A stretch of DNA of 64,000 nt from Candidatus Thorarchaeota archaeon (GTDB taxonomy: Archaea > Asgardarchaeota > Thorarchaeia > Thorarchaeales > Thorarchaeaceae): contig JAEOSL010000001.1 of the NCBI GenBank assembly GCA_016840385.1, positions 1 through 64,000 on the forward strand, given 5' to 3'. Every line of letters starts with the position of its first letter. The stretch's first letter is position 1. The position numbers and the translations under genes were made by a program. The notes under the pieces were generated by a model. The model was not told where the DNA came from and did not search any database. It saw nothing but the letters and a program-made list of their open reading frames with translations. Positions 8,032-17,427 of the stretch are shown one piece after another.

Positions 8032-9423
8032 TCAGGATTCCTTATGGGCTTCTGCATACTCAGCCACTCGTATCATACAAAGTGCGGCAAGGGATGGATC
8101 ATCAAAACAAGGAATCCTATTCATTTCTAGGAGATCTTTTCCAGGTTTTCCAACATCTCCTGCTAGCCAAACACCAACAACTGGTTTGTCTATAGCTGAT
8201 ATACGTACACCTTCTAGGGTACCTGCGGCATGTTCTGTTTGAGTCATACCTGCAAATGTTGGAACAGCACATATCACAAGTAGCATGTCTATATTTGGAT
8301 CTTTCAAGAGAAGCTCTGTAGCAATTCGATATTCTCTTCTTCCACCACTAGCTACAACATCTATTGGATTCCTTACAGATGCCATAGGTGGAAGGACCTG
8401 ACTAAGTTCATCACGTGTTTCTTGTTCAAAAGCTGGGATTTCCAGACCTAAATCAGATGCTGCATCTGTAGCTAATACACCAGCTCCACCTGTATTACTA
8501 ATAATACCAATCCTACGACCCCTAGGAAGTGGTTGATAATCAAACAGTTTACAGACCTCAAATAGAGTATCAAGTGTTGGAGCAGTGACACAACCTGCTT
8601 GCCGTATCATTCCATCAAACACCTTGGCAGACCCGGCAAGTGATCCAGTATGTGATTGAGTTGCACGTCCACCCGCCTCACTCTTTCCACCTTTCAGTAC
8701 AACAACAGGTTTCTCACTGGCAGCTCTCTGTAATGATTCGAATAGCTCTCGACCCTGACTGACACCTTCAATGTATGCAGCAATTACAGTTGATTTGGGA
8801 TCTTGTCTGAAATAGTCCAACATCTCGACAATACCAACATCAGCAGAATTTCCGACGCTTGCAAATTTGCTCATTCCAATTCTCTTAGTTCTTGTTGTGT
8901 AAATAGTCATACCACCAAGAGCTCCGCTTTGCGAAACAAATGCAATGTTACCTCGTTCTGGCATCATTGTAAAAGTACCATTGAATAATCTGCTATTTGA
9001 AACACCTACACAATTCGGACCGATAATTCGGATACCAGATTCTTTGGCAGCCTTAGCCAGATTATTTTCAAGCTCTACCCCATCAGTCCCAGTTTCACTG
9101 AATCCGCCCGATATTACTACAGCATTTCTTGCACCTGCCTTCTTTATTTCAGGCATTAAGGATGCACAGTATTTGGCTCCCACTGCAATAATTACTAAAT
9201 CAACTGGTTCAGGTAGTGAAGCAAGGTCGGGATATGCTTTGGTACCAAGCACTTGGTCTCGACTACGAGTGATTGGAAATACATCGATCTCAGATGCTAA
9301 TAGATTCATCAATATCGAGTTACCCAGTTTCCTATAATCTGCAGATGCTCCAACTAGAGCTATGCGTTTGGGATTGAAAAATGGGTCCATGTCTTTGAAC
9401 AATTCAGCATCTGAATCTGTCAT
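8032..9423 (-). CDS. ADP-forming acyl-CoA synthetase, alpha-type subunit
   Basis: A 463-residue protein with an N-terminal CoA-binding Rossmann domain (IALVGASADYRKLG near residues 20-33) and succinyl-CoA-ligase-like domains containing IGPNCVG, FVSQSGALG, VVLKGGKS and SHTGSLAGS. The last holds the conserved region of the phosphorylated histidine. Such alpha subunits join with an ATP-grasp beta subunit to make acetate or another acid plus ATP from acyl-CoA, ADP and phosphate, the main substrate-level phosphorylation step in peptide-fermenting archaea. No ATP-grasp beta gene is adjacent. IorAB at 15 kb and KorA at 39 kb would make suitable acyl-CoAs. Confidence 0.85.
   Translation of the reverse strand: MTDSDAELFKDMDPFFNPKRIALVGASADYRKLGNSILMNLLASEIDVFPITRSRDQVLGTKAYPDLASLPEPVDLVIIAVGAKYCASLMPEIKKAGARNAVVISGGFSETGTDGVELENNLAKAAKESGIRIIGPNCVGVSNSRLFNGTFTMMPERGNIAFVSQSGALGGMTIYTTRTKRIGMSKFASVGNSADVGIVEMLDYFRQDPKSTVIAAYIEGVSQGRELFESLQRAASEKPVVVLKGGKSEAGGRATQSHTGSLAGSAKVFDGMIRQAGCVTAPTLDTLFEVCKLFDYQPLPRGRRIGIISNTGGAGVLATDAASDLGLEIPAFEQETRDELSQVLPPMASVRNPIDVVASGGRREYRIATELLLKDPNIDMLLVICAVPTFAGMTQTEHAAGTLEGVRISAIDKPVVGVWLAGDVGKPGKDLLEMNRIPCFDDPSLAALCMIRVAEYAEAHKES
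8492..8507. repeat. Internal copy of GTATTACTAATAATAC
   Basis: The 16-mer GTATTACTAATAATAC, identical to the core of the inverted repeat at 5505-5520, occurs inside the acyl-CoA synthetase gene. It encodes part of an ordinary protein segment (ISNTGGAG), so it may be chance, but the exact match is notable. Confidence 0.45.
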
Positions 9424-9480
9424 AGTCCCACGCCAGATGCGAGTTCGATTTATGTCTGCCGTCGTATGATGCTATTAATT

Positions 9481-9495
9481 GTATTACAAGTAATA
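9481..9495. repeat. TGTATTAC-type inverted repeat at gene end
   Basis: TATTAC-AA-GTAATA (9482-9495) is a perfect inverted repeat with 6-nt arms overlapping the stop codon of the HEAT-like gene. It belongs to the motif family seen at 5503, 14840 and 20838. Confidence 0.55.
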
Positions 9496-10743
9496 ATCAT
9501 CCTTTTCCTTCCAAATCTCCTTGTACAATCGTTTTAGACGTCCGGTGTTTACACATGATGGTGATTCGGTTGCGTTCTTCACAATATACTTGGTTTCAAA
9601 ACATCTCTTACTAACATTCTTGATAGCACGTATTGTTGTATTTACTACTTCGTTATTCTTAGTAGTGCAAAGAAGATCTACAAGAGCTGACGCAGAAACT
9701 TCATTGTAAAAATTGCCGAGAGCTGTGACTACAGTTGTCGCAATTCGATTGTCCTTAGAGTGAGTAAGATTCTCAAGTAGCATAATAGACTCTGGAGTTC
9801 TGACTCTGACATGAGCATTGACACAAGATAAGACATTCCGGAAAGCTGAACTTGATTGAGAATCCTCATACTGATCTAAGATACTTTCAAGCATGAATTT
9901 GAGTGTGGGATATGAGTACTTACTAGACTGAAGACTCAGAGTTTCAATCTCATGATCGATAATAGAGATGAGTAGTTTCTGATAATGCGGATTGGATGGA
10001 TGAGTCAATGACTCTTCTTTGACCTGGATCTCTATAGATTCAGTAGTTGGTATTTCTTTCTGTATTACAGATATTACAACATCGAACGATTCGGAATCTA
10101 TCTCTGCTCCTCTAACTCCTAGTTGTGATAGAACCTGTCTGCCTTTTTCACAGTACCAGAGAGGTAGAATGTTGATTAGATTACCATGTTTTCTAAGGGT
10201 TAGACTTGCGATTTCATCACGTTGAGTTCTTTCAAGCAATTCTGCTGTACTCACCGAGATTGAGCTATCAGGACTAGCAGGGTCAAAGAACAGAGTGTTT
10301 CCTGATTCAATCTGCTTGATAGTCATTGATTCGCATTCCGCATGGAATGATTGTGAGGCATCAATCAAGGAATCTTTGTTCTCTAATCTGGAGAGAAGTT
10401 CTTCTATAGTGAGAGAGATTGGTTCGAACCCATTACAATCCAGTATAGTGAAGAGTGTTTCTCGATATTTCAAATCTTCAATCAATACCTTGTGTGGACC
10501 AGCTCCAATCGGAAGAATGTAGGGAAGTTTTCTTGCCCGGGATAGATGGTTGATTGTTACAGACCATCCTCGATCTTGCTCAATTTGAGAAAGCAAATCA
10601 CCTAGGTCCCGGGTTCTTCGCTCTCCAATTGCGTCCACTATCATCTGGGTGAGTTGTAGTTCTTCGGATTGCTTGACACGTTCTTTGACTGCTTGGAGTA
10701 TAGATTCACGATCTTTGTCTTTTACCAAATGAGGTCCTCTCAT
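9484..10743 (-). CDS. Unrecognised protein with C-terminal HEAT-like repeats
   Basis: A 419-residue soluble protein that I cannot assign. The first 130 residues are helical and charged. The middle contains alternating strands and helices. The C-terminal part (about residues 290-400) reads as paired helices such as PESIMLLENLTHS and IATTVVTALGNF followed by ALVDLLCTT, the look of HEAT/Armadillo repeats used in protein-protein binding. No signal peptide or membrane segment is present. The stop codon overlaps a TATTAC-AA-GTAATA inverted repeat (9482-9495). Codon use resembles the neighbours. Confidence 0.6.
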   Translation of the reverse strand: MRGPHLVKDKDRESILQAVKERVKQSEELQLTQMIVDAIGERRTRDLGDLLSQIEQDRGWSVTINHLSRARKLPYILPIGAGPHKVLIEDLKYRETLFTILDCNGFEPISLTIEELLSRLENKDSLIDASQSFHAECESMTIKQIESGNTLFFDPASPDSSISVSTAELLERTQRDEIASLTLRKHGNLINILPLWYCEKGRQVLSQLGVRGAEIDSESFDVVISVIQKEIPTTESIEIQVKEESLTHPSNPHYQKLLISIIDHEIETLSLQSSKYSYPTLKFMLESILDQYEDSQSSSAFRNVLSCVNAHVRVRTPESIMLLENLTHSKDNRIATTVVTALGNFYNEVSASALVDLLCTTKNNEVVNTTIRAIKNVSKRCFETKYIVKNATESPSCVNTGRLKRLYKEIWKEKDDYYL

Positions 10744-10906
10744 GATTTGTGGATATACAGATTATCTATTTCCTCTACCTGAAAGTGAGTCAATTAATCT
10801 ATGTTACCATTGGTACTGTATTCCGTGTATTACAACTATTAGGATTGTGACTTTCGCGCCAACAATTTCCAAAAATCAAGCTAAAAATCCCGTTCTAAGA
10901 TTAGAA

Positions 10907-11142
10907 CTATGTATAATTGTTACACTGAAAATATGAGTGTGTCGTAACACTTGAAGATAGGCTGATGTCATAGGGTCGCTTTCGTACTAACGAATCAAGC
11001 ACCTTCATTGTCATCTCTATCTCCTCAAAATCTCCAAGATGGCTTATGGCCGCTTGAAGCATTGGTGGCGAACTAAGATTCCGTGTTTCGGTCCTGCTTC
11101 TTTGTGCGACACGCTCGAGCCATTTCTTTTTTTAATTCTCAT
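10907..11142 (-). pseudogene. Possible small gene interrupted at a poly-A run
   Basis: Most of this stretch reads as a protein-like frame (KKWLERVAQRS, PPMLQAAISHLGDFEEIEM, MKVLDSLVRKRPYD), but the frame has no start because a TAA stop lies just before it. An ATG at 11142 followed by AGAATT leads into a run of seven A residues. One extra A there would join the ATG to the protein-like frame and give about 78 residues ending at the TAG at 10907. It is either a decayed gene, a sequencing indel in a homopolymer, or chance. It lies downstream of the gene ending at 11161 on the same strand. Confidence 0.4.
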
Positions 11143-11160
11143 AGATAGTTGAATGAGAGT

Positions 11161-11712
11161 CTATTCTTCGTTTGGCTTTTTCTTTGAGAGTTCGGACTTC
11201 AATACTAATGCTGATGAAAGCTCCTCAAGAAATGACATGATTGTTTTTTCTGTTACTGACACACTCTCAAGATCTTCTTGAGTCAGTTCGGTCTTTCCAG
11301 CGAGGATGTCTCTGATTCTTCTGTAGTCTCCAATTCGTGTGGCTACTACTTCAAAAGGTCTAAACACAGTAGAATCGAACAATCCCAGATATGCGAGAAG
11401 TAGCATTGTGTATAAGCATCTTGTGACATTTCTTCGAGCTTGAGTTAGAGTTCTATTGAAAGCACCTCTGGATACCCCACGAGACCTGGTTCCAGTTTTG
11501 GAGCGGTATGATGCCTTGTCTTCATACGTAATATGAGAACCAAGATTGTCTTCAACTACAAGATCAATTAGAAGTGTTTCAAGCTGAGTTGCGCTCAGAG
11601 TTGATCCCTCTTGTAGCATTTTGAGTATTGGTTCTTTCAATACTTGTGTGGTTCCGGATGTGAGGGTTCTGATAGATTTTCTATTGGTTTGATTGCTTGA
11701 TTTCTCACTCAT
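11161..11712 (-). CDS. Unrecognised basic alpha-helical protein
   Basis: A 183-residue protein with a Thr/Ser/Arg-rich N-terminus, a helix that could be part of a helix-turn-helix (LSATQLETLLIDLVV), and a conserved-looking core around residues 75-115 (RGVSRGAFNRTLTQARRN, then CLYTMLLLAYLGLFD). The C-terminus is helical and charged, ending KKKPNEE. This could be a DNA- or RNA-associated protein, but I recognise no family. It begins near a run of intergenic DNA shared with the next orphan gene. The possible disrupted small gene lies just downstream. Confidence 0.6.
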   Translation of the reverse strand: MSEKSSNQTNRKSIRTLTSGTTQVLKEPILKMLQEGSTLSATQLETLLIDLVVEDNLGSHITYEDKASYRSKTGTRSRGVSRGAFNRTLTQARRNVTRCLYTMLLLAYLGLFDSTVFRPFEVVATRIGDYRRIRDILAGKTELTQEDLESVSVTEKTIMSFLEELSSALVLKSELSKKKPNEE

Positions 11713-11875
11713 TGTATGGTCTCCGCTGAATTATACGCACAATTTCTAGGGTGTGTTCAGAACAACCGTTAGACGGTGTATAATGGACTTATTTCATGTT
11801 CCACTACGGTCATCTGTGCGGATACAACTTTGTATACGGAGTCTTTAAGGTAATAAGTGTTTGACTATGATACCT

Positions 11876-11882
11876 GTATTAC
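11876..11882. repeat. TGTATTAC motif in an ACCTGT-ATT-ACAGGT palindrome
   Basis: The motif GTATTAC lies within ACCTGTATTACAGGT (11872-11886), an inverted repeat with 6-nt arms, between two orphan genes on the minus strand. It could be an operator or part of a terminator. Confidence 0.45.
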
Positions 11883-11901
11883 AGGTGAGAATAATGGGAT
11901 T

Positions 11902-12315
11902 CTACCGATTAGACAAAGTCCATTCTGACTCAGGGGTCATTACAACAAACCCTAGGATAAGGTTCCCACGAACCTCATCAAATTTGTACACACCAAACAG
12001 ATGCTTTCCAGAGATATTGATCCATTCTATTCTTCCTCGTAAGAGATAATGATTGAATAGAATTCTACAGTGCTTTCGAATAGATGTGAAGAGGTTCTTG
12101 TACCTCCTTCTTTGTGAAGGTCGGATTCCCCATCTTGAAAGAATGAAACGATTGGCAAGATTATTGCTAGATATCAAGACGGATTTTCTTCCCTTCCCCT
12201 CAGGTGTTGATGATTTAAGGAGTGTATCTTTGAGACAATCTGGAATCGATGCCAAGACTGATGCAGTTGCCTCTGGTTCCCGGACTATTGTTTTGGTGTG
12301 TGTAGTATTCGTCAA
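11902..12315 (-). CDS. Unrecognised small basic protein
   Basis: A 137-residue protein of unknown function. It is rich in Arg/Lys, with RRRYKNLFTSIRKH in the middle, and finishes with beta-strand-like segments (WINISGKHLFGVYKF, NLILGFVVMTP). The strand pattern suggests a compact alpha/beta domain that may bind nucleic acid. A competing frame exists on the other strand, but it has weaker protein character. The gene is divergent from hypF. Existence as a real gene is likely but not certain. Confidence 0.5.
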   Translation of the reverse strand: MTNTTHTKTIVREPEATASVLASIPDCLKDTLLKSSTPEGKGRKSVLISSNNLANRFILSRWGIRPSQRRRYKNLFTSIRKHCRILFNHYLLRGRIEWINISGKHLFGVYKFDEVRGNLILGFVVMTPESEWTLSNR

Positions 12316-12384
12316 GCCTGTTCAATGATTAACTTGCTCTTAACCTTAAGAGGACCTATACAAAAAAAAGTCACTGTAATATTG

Positions 12385-12391
12385 GTAATAC
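12385..12391. repeat. GTAATAC motif upstream of hypF
   Basis: ACTGTA, a 10-nt gap, then TACAGT (12373-12394) is an inverted repeat containing GTAATAC. It lies in the divergent promoter region between the orphan gene at 12315 and hypF, about 90 nt before the hypF start. It is a candidate operator. Confidence 0.45.
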
Positions 12392-12481
12392 AGTTTATTC
12401 ATTCCCTATTACTAATGCTTATTGTCACGTCACTGGATTAATATTCATCATAATCTACCGCGTCCAGAAGGAGTCAAGGTA

Positions 12482-14836
12482 GTGAAGAGAAAAGCGGTAG
12501 TCCATATAACAGGGATTGTCCAAGGAGTTGGATTCAGACCTTTTGTCTATCGTGTTGCAAAGTCCCTATCTTTGATGGGGTACGTACTCAATCTCGGGGA
12601 TGCCGGCGTTGAAATAGTAGTTGAAGGGACTGAGAAACAGATCCAAGAATTGATTAGTAGTATCAAGAATGATTTACCCTCAATCTCACGGATAGATACA
12701 CTCGATATTGAATGGGCTCCTGCAGAAGATACCTTTTCGGATTTTCTTATACACAAATCTTCACTCGTACGTAGTGATGATGCAATTCCAGTGTTACCTC
12801 CAGATATTGCAATATGCAATGATTGTATAGCAGATTTGTTTGATTCAAAATCACGATGGAATCAGTATGGATTTACATCATGTGCGGCTTGTGGACCTAG
12901 ATATTCTACCATTACAGATCTTCCATATGATCGACCTAATACTACGATGATTGATTTTCCCCTCTGTGATACTTGTAATACAGGTTATACAGATCCATTA
13001 GATAGAAGGTATCATGCACAAACAACTGCATGCGATGAATGTGGACCTAGATATCGCCTTGTGGATAAAAACGCACAAAGTATTGCGGACGGTAACCCAA
13101 TAGAAACTATTGCAAAACTAGTTGATGATGGTGCAATTGCGGCTCTTCAGGGAATAGCTGGAACTCATATTGCTACCAAGACAAGTGATGGAAAACCGAT
13201 AGAAGTTCTTCGAGAGAGAAAGAAAAGATTTCAGCGACCGTTTGCATTGATGGTAAGAGATCTTGGTACACTCAAGAAACTTGTCGATATCAACAAACTC
13301 GAAGAGCGGATTCTCACATCATGGAGAAGACCAATTGTATTGGCTTCCAAAAGATCTGATTCAGATGTATTACCATTAATACAAGATTCTGTGCTTGATC
13401 TGATAGCTCCTAGTCTGGATAGTATAGGTGTTATGCTGCCTTATGCACCAATGCATCACCTTCTCTTCAAGTATTCAAAAGAACAAGCATTGGTAATGAC
13501 AAGTGCTAATCCTACAGGGATGCCAATGTATATTGATCCCGATGTAATCATGGAAGAGCTAGGTAGTATAGCAGATTACTTCCTGCTTCATGATAGAAGA
13601 ATCCACCAACGTGCAGATGATTCTGTTGTAAAGTTGACAAGTGAAGAGAATCCAGTCTTCATCAGACGTGCAAGAGGATATGTACCAGAGCCTCTTGTAT
13701 TCAATGGACCATGGAAATCACTCAAGGTATTAGGTGTAGGTCCAGAGGAGAAAGCAACGGGAGCCTTAGCAAAATCTGGTCGAGTGTATCTAACACAGTA
13801 CATAGGTGATACCGACCAGGTTGAGAACATAGATTTTCTTTCACAGGCTATCGACCATATGAAACATCTCCTAGGTATTTCAAAACTGGATGGAGTAGCT
13901 TGTGATCTACATCCTGAGTTTCTAAGTACAGAATTAGCTGAGCGAATTGTATCTGAGAATGATATTCCCCTCTTTCGAGTACAACATCATCATGCACACC
14001 TTTCTTCTTTGATTGTTGATGGTTTGATACCAACTGATAATCGTATTGTTTGTATTACAGCAGATGGTTATGGGTACGGAGAAGATGGAACTGCCTGGGG
14101 CGGAGAGGTTCTTGTGGGAGGTTTCAAAGAGTATGAACGTAAGGGTGGATTAGTAGCACAGGACTATACTGGAGGCGACTTGTCTGCAGTTTATTCATCC
14201 AGAGCTTTCTTGGGAATTGTGGGTGATGAGTTGGAGAATGAAAAGATACTCCAAATCCTAGATGCAGCTGAGGTTTCACCTAGTCAGAAGATTAGTACTG
14301 ATATGTTGGATATCCTTGTGAAAGCAAGTATGAAAGGAATAAACACTATCAAGAGTACGAGTACTGGCAGAGTTCTTGACTCGGTTGCTGTCGCATTAGG
14401 AATTTGTACTCAAAATTCGTATGATGGTGAATGTCCAATGAAATTGGAAGCAGTTGCTCGAGGATCTGACATTCAACTCGAATTGGAGTTCAACAAATCT
14501 AGTTATGGACAGGTTCTTGATACAACACATTTGTTACTACAGATAATTGAACTCAAGGAGAAAGGAATGAGTCGTTCAGAGTTAGCGTATGCAGCACAAC
14601 AATCAATCGGCAAGGGTCTAGCTGAGATTGCGTGTGAAGTTGCTCAGGACGAAGGGATACTTCATGTTGGATTTTCTGGAGGGGTAGCAGTCAATCGCAT
14701 AATAACAAGAGCTGTAGAAAATCACATACGAGAGAATAACCTTGTACCAGTTCTTCACTCACTTATTCCTCCTGGAGACGGAGGAGTTTCTGTTGGACAG
14801 GTTGCAACTGCTGCAGCCAGGTTGACTGAAGAATGA
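12482..14836 (+). CDS. hypF: HypF, carbamoyltransferase for [NiFe] hydrogenase maturation
   Basis: HypF makes the carbamoyl group that becomes the CN ligands of [NiFe] hydrogenase. The 784-residue protein has an acylphosphatase domain at its N-terminus (VHITGIVQGVGFRPFVYRV), two zinc-finger-like CxxC pairs (CNDCIADLF, CAACGPRYS, CDTCNTGY, CDECGPRY), a YrdC-like domain, and a Kae1/O-carbamoyltransferase domain with VQHHHAHLSS and GFSGGVAVN. The start is placed at GTG (12482) because AAGGAG lies just upstream and the acylphosphatase domain begins there. No other hyp gene or hydrogenase lies in the window, so the hydrogenase must be elsewhere. Confidence 0.93.
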   Translation: MKRKAVVHITGIVQGVGFRPFVYRVAKSLSLMGYVLNLGDAGVEIVVEGTEKQIQELISSIKNDLPSISRIDTLDIEWAPAEDTFSDFLIHKSSLVRSDDAIPVLPPDIAICNDCIADLFDSKSRWNQYGFTSCAACGPRYSTITDLPYDRPNTTMIDFPLCDTCNTGYTDPLDRRYHAQTTACDECGPRYRLVDKNAQSIADGNPIETIAKLVDDGAIAALQGIAGTHIATKTSDGKPIEVLRERKKRFQRPFALMVRDLGTLKKLVDINKLEERILTSWRRPIVLASKRSDSDVLPLIQDSVLDLIAPSLDSIGVMLPYAPMHHLLFKYSKEQALVMTSANPTGMPMYIDPDVIMEELGSIADYFLLHDRRIHQRADDSVVKLTSEENPVFIRRARGYVPEPLVFNGPWKSLKVLGVGPEEKATGALAKSGRVYLTQYIGDTDQVENIDFLSQAIDHMKHLLGISKLDGVACDLHPEFLSTELAERIVSENDIPLFRVQHHHAHLSSLIVDGLIPTDNRIVCITADGYGYGEDGTAWGGEVLVGGFKEYERKGGLVAQDYTGGDLSAVYSSRAFLGIVGDELENEKILQILDAAEVSPSQKISTDMLDILVKASMKGINTIKSTSTGRVLDSVAVALGICTQNSYDGECPMKLEAVARGSDIQLELEFNKSSYGQVLDTTHLLLQIIELKEKGMSRSELAYAAQQSIGKGLAEIACEVAQDEGILHVGFSGGVAVNRIITRAVENHIRENNLVPVLHSLIPPGDGGVSVGQVATAAARLTEE

Positions 14837-14839
14837 TAG

Positions 14840-14853
14840 TAATACAAGTATTA
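14840..14853. repeat. TAATAC-AA-GTATTA inverted repeat between convergent genes
   Basis: A perfect inverted repeat with 6-nt arms, lying between the hypF stop and the iorB stop and overlapping the latter. It is placed like those at 5503 and 20838 and may terminate both transcripts. Confidence 0.6.
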
Positions 14854-15456
14854 TATGCGTTCTTTCACTTGTTCTAACCCAATTTCAGCCGCAGTGGTAT
14901 TAATCTTCTCGAACTTCTTAGGGAAAGCTTCACTGATTGCTTTCATTGCTGAGTCCTTACTAATTGGTACAATATTGGTGCCAATTATCCCACCGAACAT
15001 CACCATGTTTAGAGACCTCGCACTTCCAGCTTCAATTGCAATTTTCTGAGCATCAATCTCAATGATATTGTCTGTGAATTTCTTTAGTGCTGAAATGATA
15101 TCCTTGTGGTCAGGATACTCAGCTTTTCCCATAGAGACAGCAACGGGATATTGAATATGTGAGCTCATCAGAACATATCCACCCTTCTTTACAAGATGAA
15201 CTTCTCTTAGTGTTTCAACAGGTTCGAAGCCTACAAGAAGATCCGCGGCCCCTGCATCAATGACAGGACCACTTGCATCATCACCGATTCTGACGGTACA
15301 GACTACATGGCCACCTCTTTGAGCCATTCCATGAATTTCTCCGACACGCACATTCAATCCTTCGGCTAGTGCAGCCTTAGCAAGAATCTCAGCAAGTGTG
15401 AGAACTCCTTGTCCACCTACTCCAGCAATAGCAATATTTACTGTATTACTAGGCAT
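14851..15456 (-). CDS. iorB: Indolepyruvate:ferredoxin oxidoreductase, beta subunit
   Basis: The 201-residue protein is the gamma-type (pyruvate/ketoisovalerate oxidoreductase) domain: GVGGQGVLTLAEILA at the N-terminus, EIHGMAQRGGHV, and an NMVMFGGIIG segment. IorB pairs with IorA to oxidise arylpyruvates from aromatic amino acids to aryl-acetyl-CoA, reducing ferredoxin. It begins immediately after the iorA stop, as in a translationally coupled operon. Its own stop overlaps a TAATAC inverted repeat facing hypF. Confidence 0.92.
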   Translation of the reverse strand: MPSNTVNIAIAGVGGQGVLTLAEILAKAALAEGLNVRVGEIHGMAQRGGHVVCTVRIGDDASGPVIDAGAADLLVGFEPVETLREVHLVKKGGYVLMSSHIQYPVAVSMGKAEYPDHKDIISALKKFTDNIIEIDAQKIAIEAGSARSLNMVMFGGIIGTNIVPISKDSAMKAISEAFPKKFEKINTTAAEIGLEQVKERI

Positions 15457-17349
15457 CTATTCAACCTCCCTCTTTATTGCCCCTTGTGGACACACCGAAA
15501 CACACGTGCCACAGAGATTACACTGGGTTTCATCTATCACAGCTTTCTCTGTTTCTGGATCCATATACATTGCTGGACAAGATAGCCGATTAAGACAGCG
15601 CTTGCATGCAGTACATTCTTCCTCATCAACGTAATATTTGGGTGGTGTTTCACCTGCACGACGACGATCTGCAGCTGTTAGTAATGCACAGGGCTCCTTA
15701 GTAATCAAGACTGCAGGTTTATGATTCTCCCTTGCCCATTTTACCATCTCTCTTACTTCACCAACTAGACCTGCAATAGACTCGAATGGGTTGACAGTCT
15801 TTACATACTCAACTCCGAGACCTTTGCATACCTCTTCGATGTCAAGTGCTGGAACTTCTTTTCTCATTCCGGTGATTCCAGTTCCAGGATGTGGTTGATG
15901 ACCGGTCATTGCCGTGGTTCTATTGTCCAATACTACCAAACATATTCTGTGTTGGTTGTATACTGCATTGACTATACCTGGAAGACCAGATGCGAAAAAG
16001 GTACCATCACCAATTGATGCAACAATATCCTGATCAGTAACCTCTGCAAGACCACAAGCTGTAGTTACTGAGGATCCCATGTCAAAGAGAATGTCTGCGG
16101 TTTCCAAAGGTGGTGCGATACTTAGAGTATAGCATCCAATGTCTGATGGGTAGATTGCTTTCCCTCTTGTTGCTGCACGAATAGCATAGTACGATGCTCG
16201 ATGTGGACAACCCGCACACAATAGCGGAGGTCTGGGCGGTAGATCTAGCACGGAGTCAGACCTCTCATCGATATTTTTCCAGTTAATAGGTGTATTACAA
16301 TCTTGAACCTTACATAATGCTTCCATAACGATTCTTGGGCTGTATTCTCCTACACGGGAGAAGAAACCTTGGTCTTTACCTAGTATTTCTACTCTGATTT
16401 CTTCCAGATGTGCTAGGCGTCTAGCATGTGTTTCAAGAAACGGTTCAAGTTCTTCAACTATCACAACTCTCTTATGACGCTTCAGAAACTCGGTAATTTT
16501 CTTCTCTGGGACTGGATGTGTGATTCCTAGTTTCAAAATCTCTGCTGAGAGGTTCATCTCCACAAGAGATTCTTTTACATAATTGTACGATACTCCGCTA
16601 GTTATGATTCCCAGATTACCTTCACCCTCTATGAAGTTCAATGGACTGGTTTCTGAAAACTCACGGGCTTTCTCAATCTGACCAAGTAACCACGGGTGTT
16701 GAACTCTGGCTACGGCTGGAATTGGAACAAATCTGAAAGGATCTTTTTCGAATACTACCTTATCTGGAAGAGCTGGTATTGGTCCAAATTCAATAGGTGC
16801 TCTTGTATGATTTACTCGTGTAGTCGTTCTGAAAAGAACTGGCAACTCGAATTGTTCTGAGAAGTCATATGCCTCAAGCAACATCGACTTGGCTTCTATA
16901 GGGTCGCTGGGTTCCATCATAGGCATGTTGCCCATCAGTGCATAGTATCTACTGTCATTCTCATTTTGTGAGCTCCACATACTGGGATCATCTGCAACAA
17001 CAATGACCATTCCAGCACGAACTCCAACATATGCGAGAGAAAAGAAAGGATCAGCTGCAACATTGAGACCCGGTCCTTTACAGACCATCATTGAACGAAC
17101 GCCAGCAACAGCTGCAGCTCCAGCCACTTCGAGAGCAACTTTTTCGTTTGTACTGAATTCAAAGTAAAAATTAGGTATATTTGGTGCCATGAATGTAAGA
17201 TTGTTACCAATCTCACTACTGGGTGTACCAGGATAAAGCGCAACCAACCTAACTCCAGACTCTAATACCCCACGTGCAATAGCTTCGTTTGCGAGTAAGA
17301 GTACTTTCTTTCCTGGAGTGTCTTCAAGTAGTTCTTGAGGTTTAGCCAA
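15457..17349 (-). CDS. iorA: Indolepyruvate:ferredoxin oxidoreductase, alpha subunit
   Basis: A 630-residue subunit with pyrimidine-binding and TPP-binding domains (SIGDGTFFASG near residues 445-455 and a downstream NRTTAMTGHQPHPG). The C-terminus carries two [4Fe-4S] motifs: CTACKRC with a following CP, and CNLCGTC with CP. Together with IorB it makes aryl-acetyl-CoA and reduced ferredoxin during amino-acid catabolism. The start is TTG (17349) with GGAGG just upstream. Its promoter lies in the origin-like region, so its expression may be affected by whatever binds the GAACACGTGTTC palindromes there. Confidence 0.94.
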   Translation of the reverse strand: MAKPQELLEDTPGKKVLLLANEAIARGVLESGVRLVALYPGTPSSEIGNNLTFMAPNIPNFYFEFSTNEKVALEVAGAAAVAGVRSMMVCKGPGLNVAADPFFSLAYVGVRAGMVIVVADDPSMWSSQNENDSRYYALMGNMPMMEPSDPIEAKSMLLEAYDFSEQFELPVLFRTTTRVNHTRAPIEFGPIPALPDKVVFEKDPFRFVPIPAVARVQHPWLLGQIEKAREFSETSPLNFIEGEGNLGIITSGVSYNYVKESLVEMNLSAEILKLGITHPVPEKKITEFLKRHKRVVIVEELEPFLETHARRLAHLEEIRVEILGKDQGFFSRVGEYSPRIVMEALCKVQDCNTPINWKNIDERSDSVLDLPPRPPLLCAGCPHRASYYAIRAATRGKAIYPSDIGCYTLSIAPPLETADILFDMGSSVTTACGLAEVTDQDIVASIGDGTFFASGLPGIVNAVYNQHRICLVVLDNRTTAMTGHQPHPGTGITGMRKEVPALDIEEVCKGLGVEYVKTVNPFESIAGLVGEVREMVKWARENHKPAVLITKEPCALLTAADRRRAGETPPKYYVDEEECTACKRCLNRLSCPAMYMDPETEKAVIDETQCNLCGTCVSVCPQGAIKREVE

Positions 17350-17427
17350 TCACAGATCCTCCATGCTCATGCGTATGTCGACGAGCATTATTGAATTGTG
17401 TAATAGTCTTGTGGTACTGGAAAATCC

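Noticed and set aside
12053..12328. A plus-strand gene opposite the orphan gene at 11902-12315
   Set aside because: It is fully antisense, is rich in Arg and Leu in a shadow-like pattern, and the minus-strand frame has better protein character.
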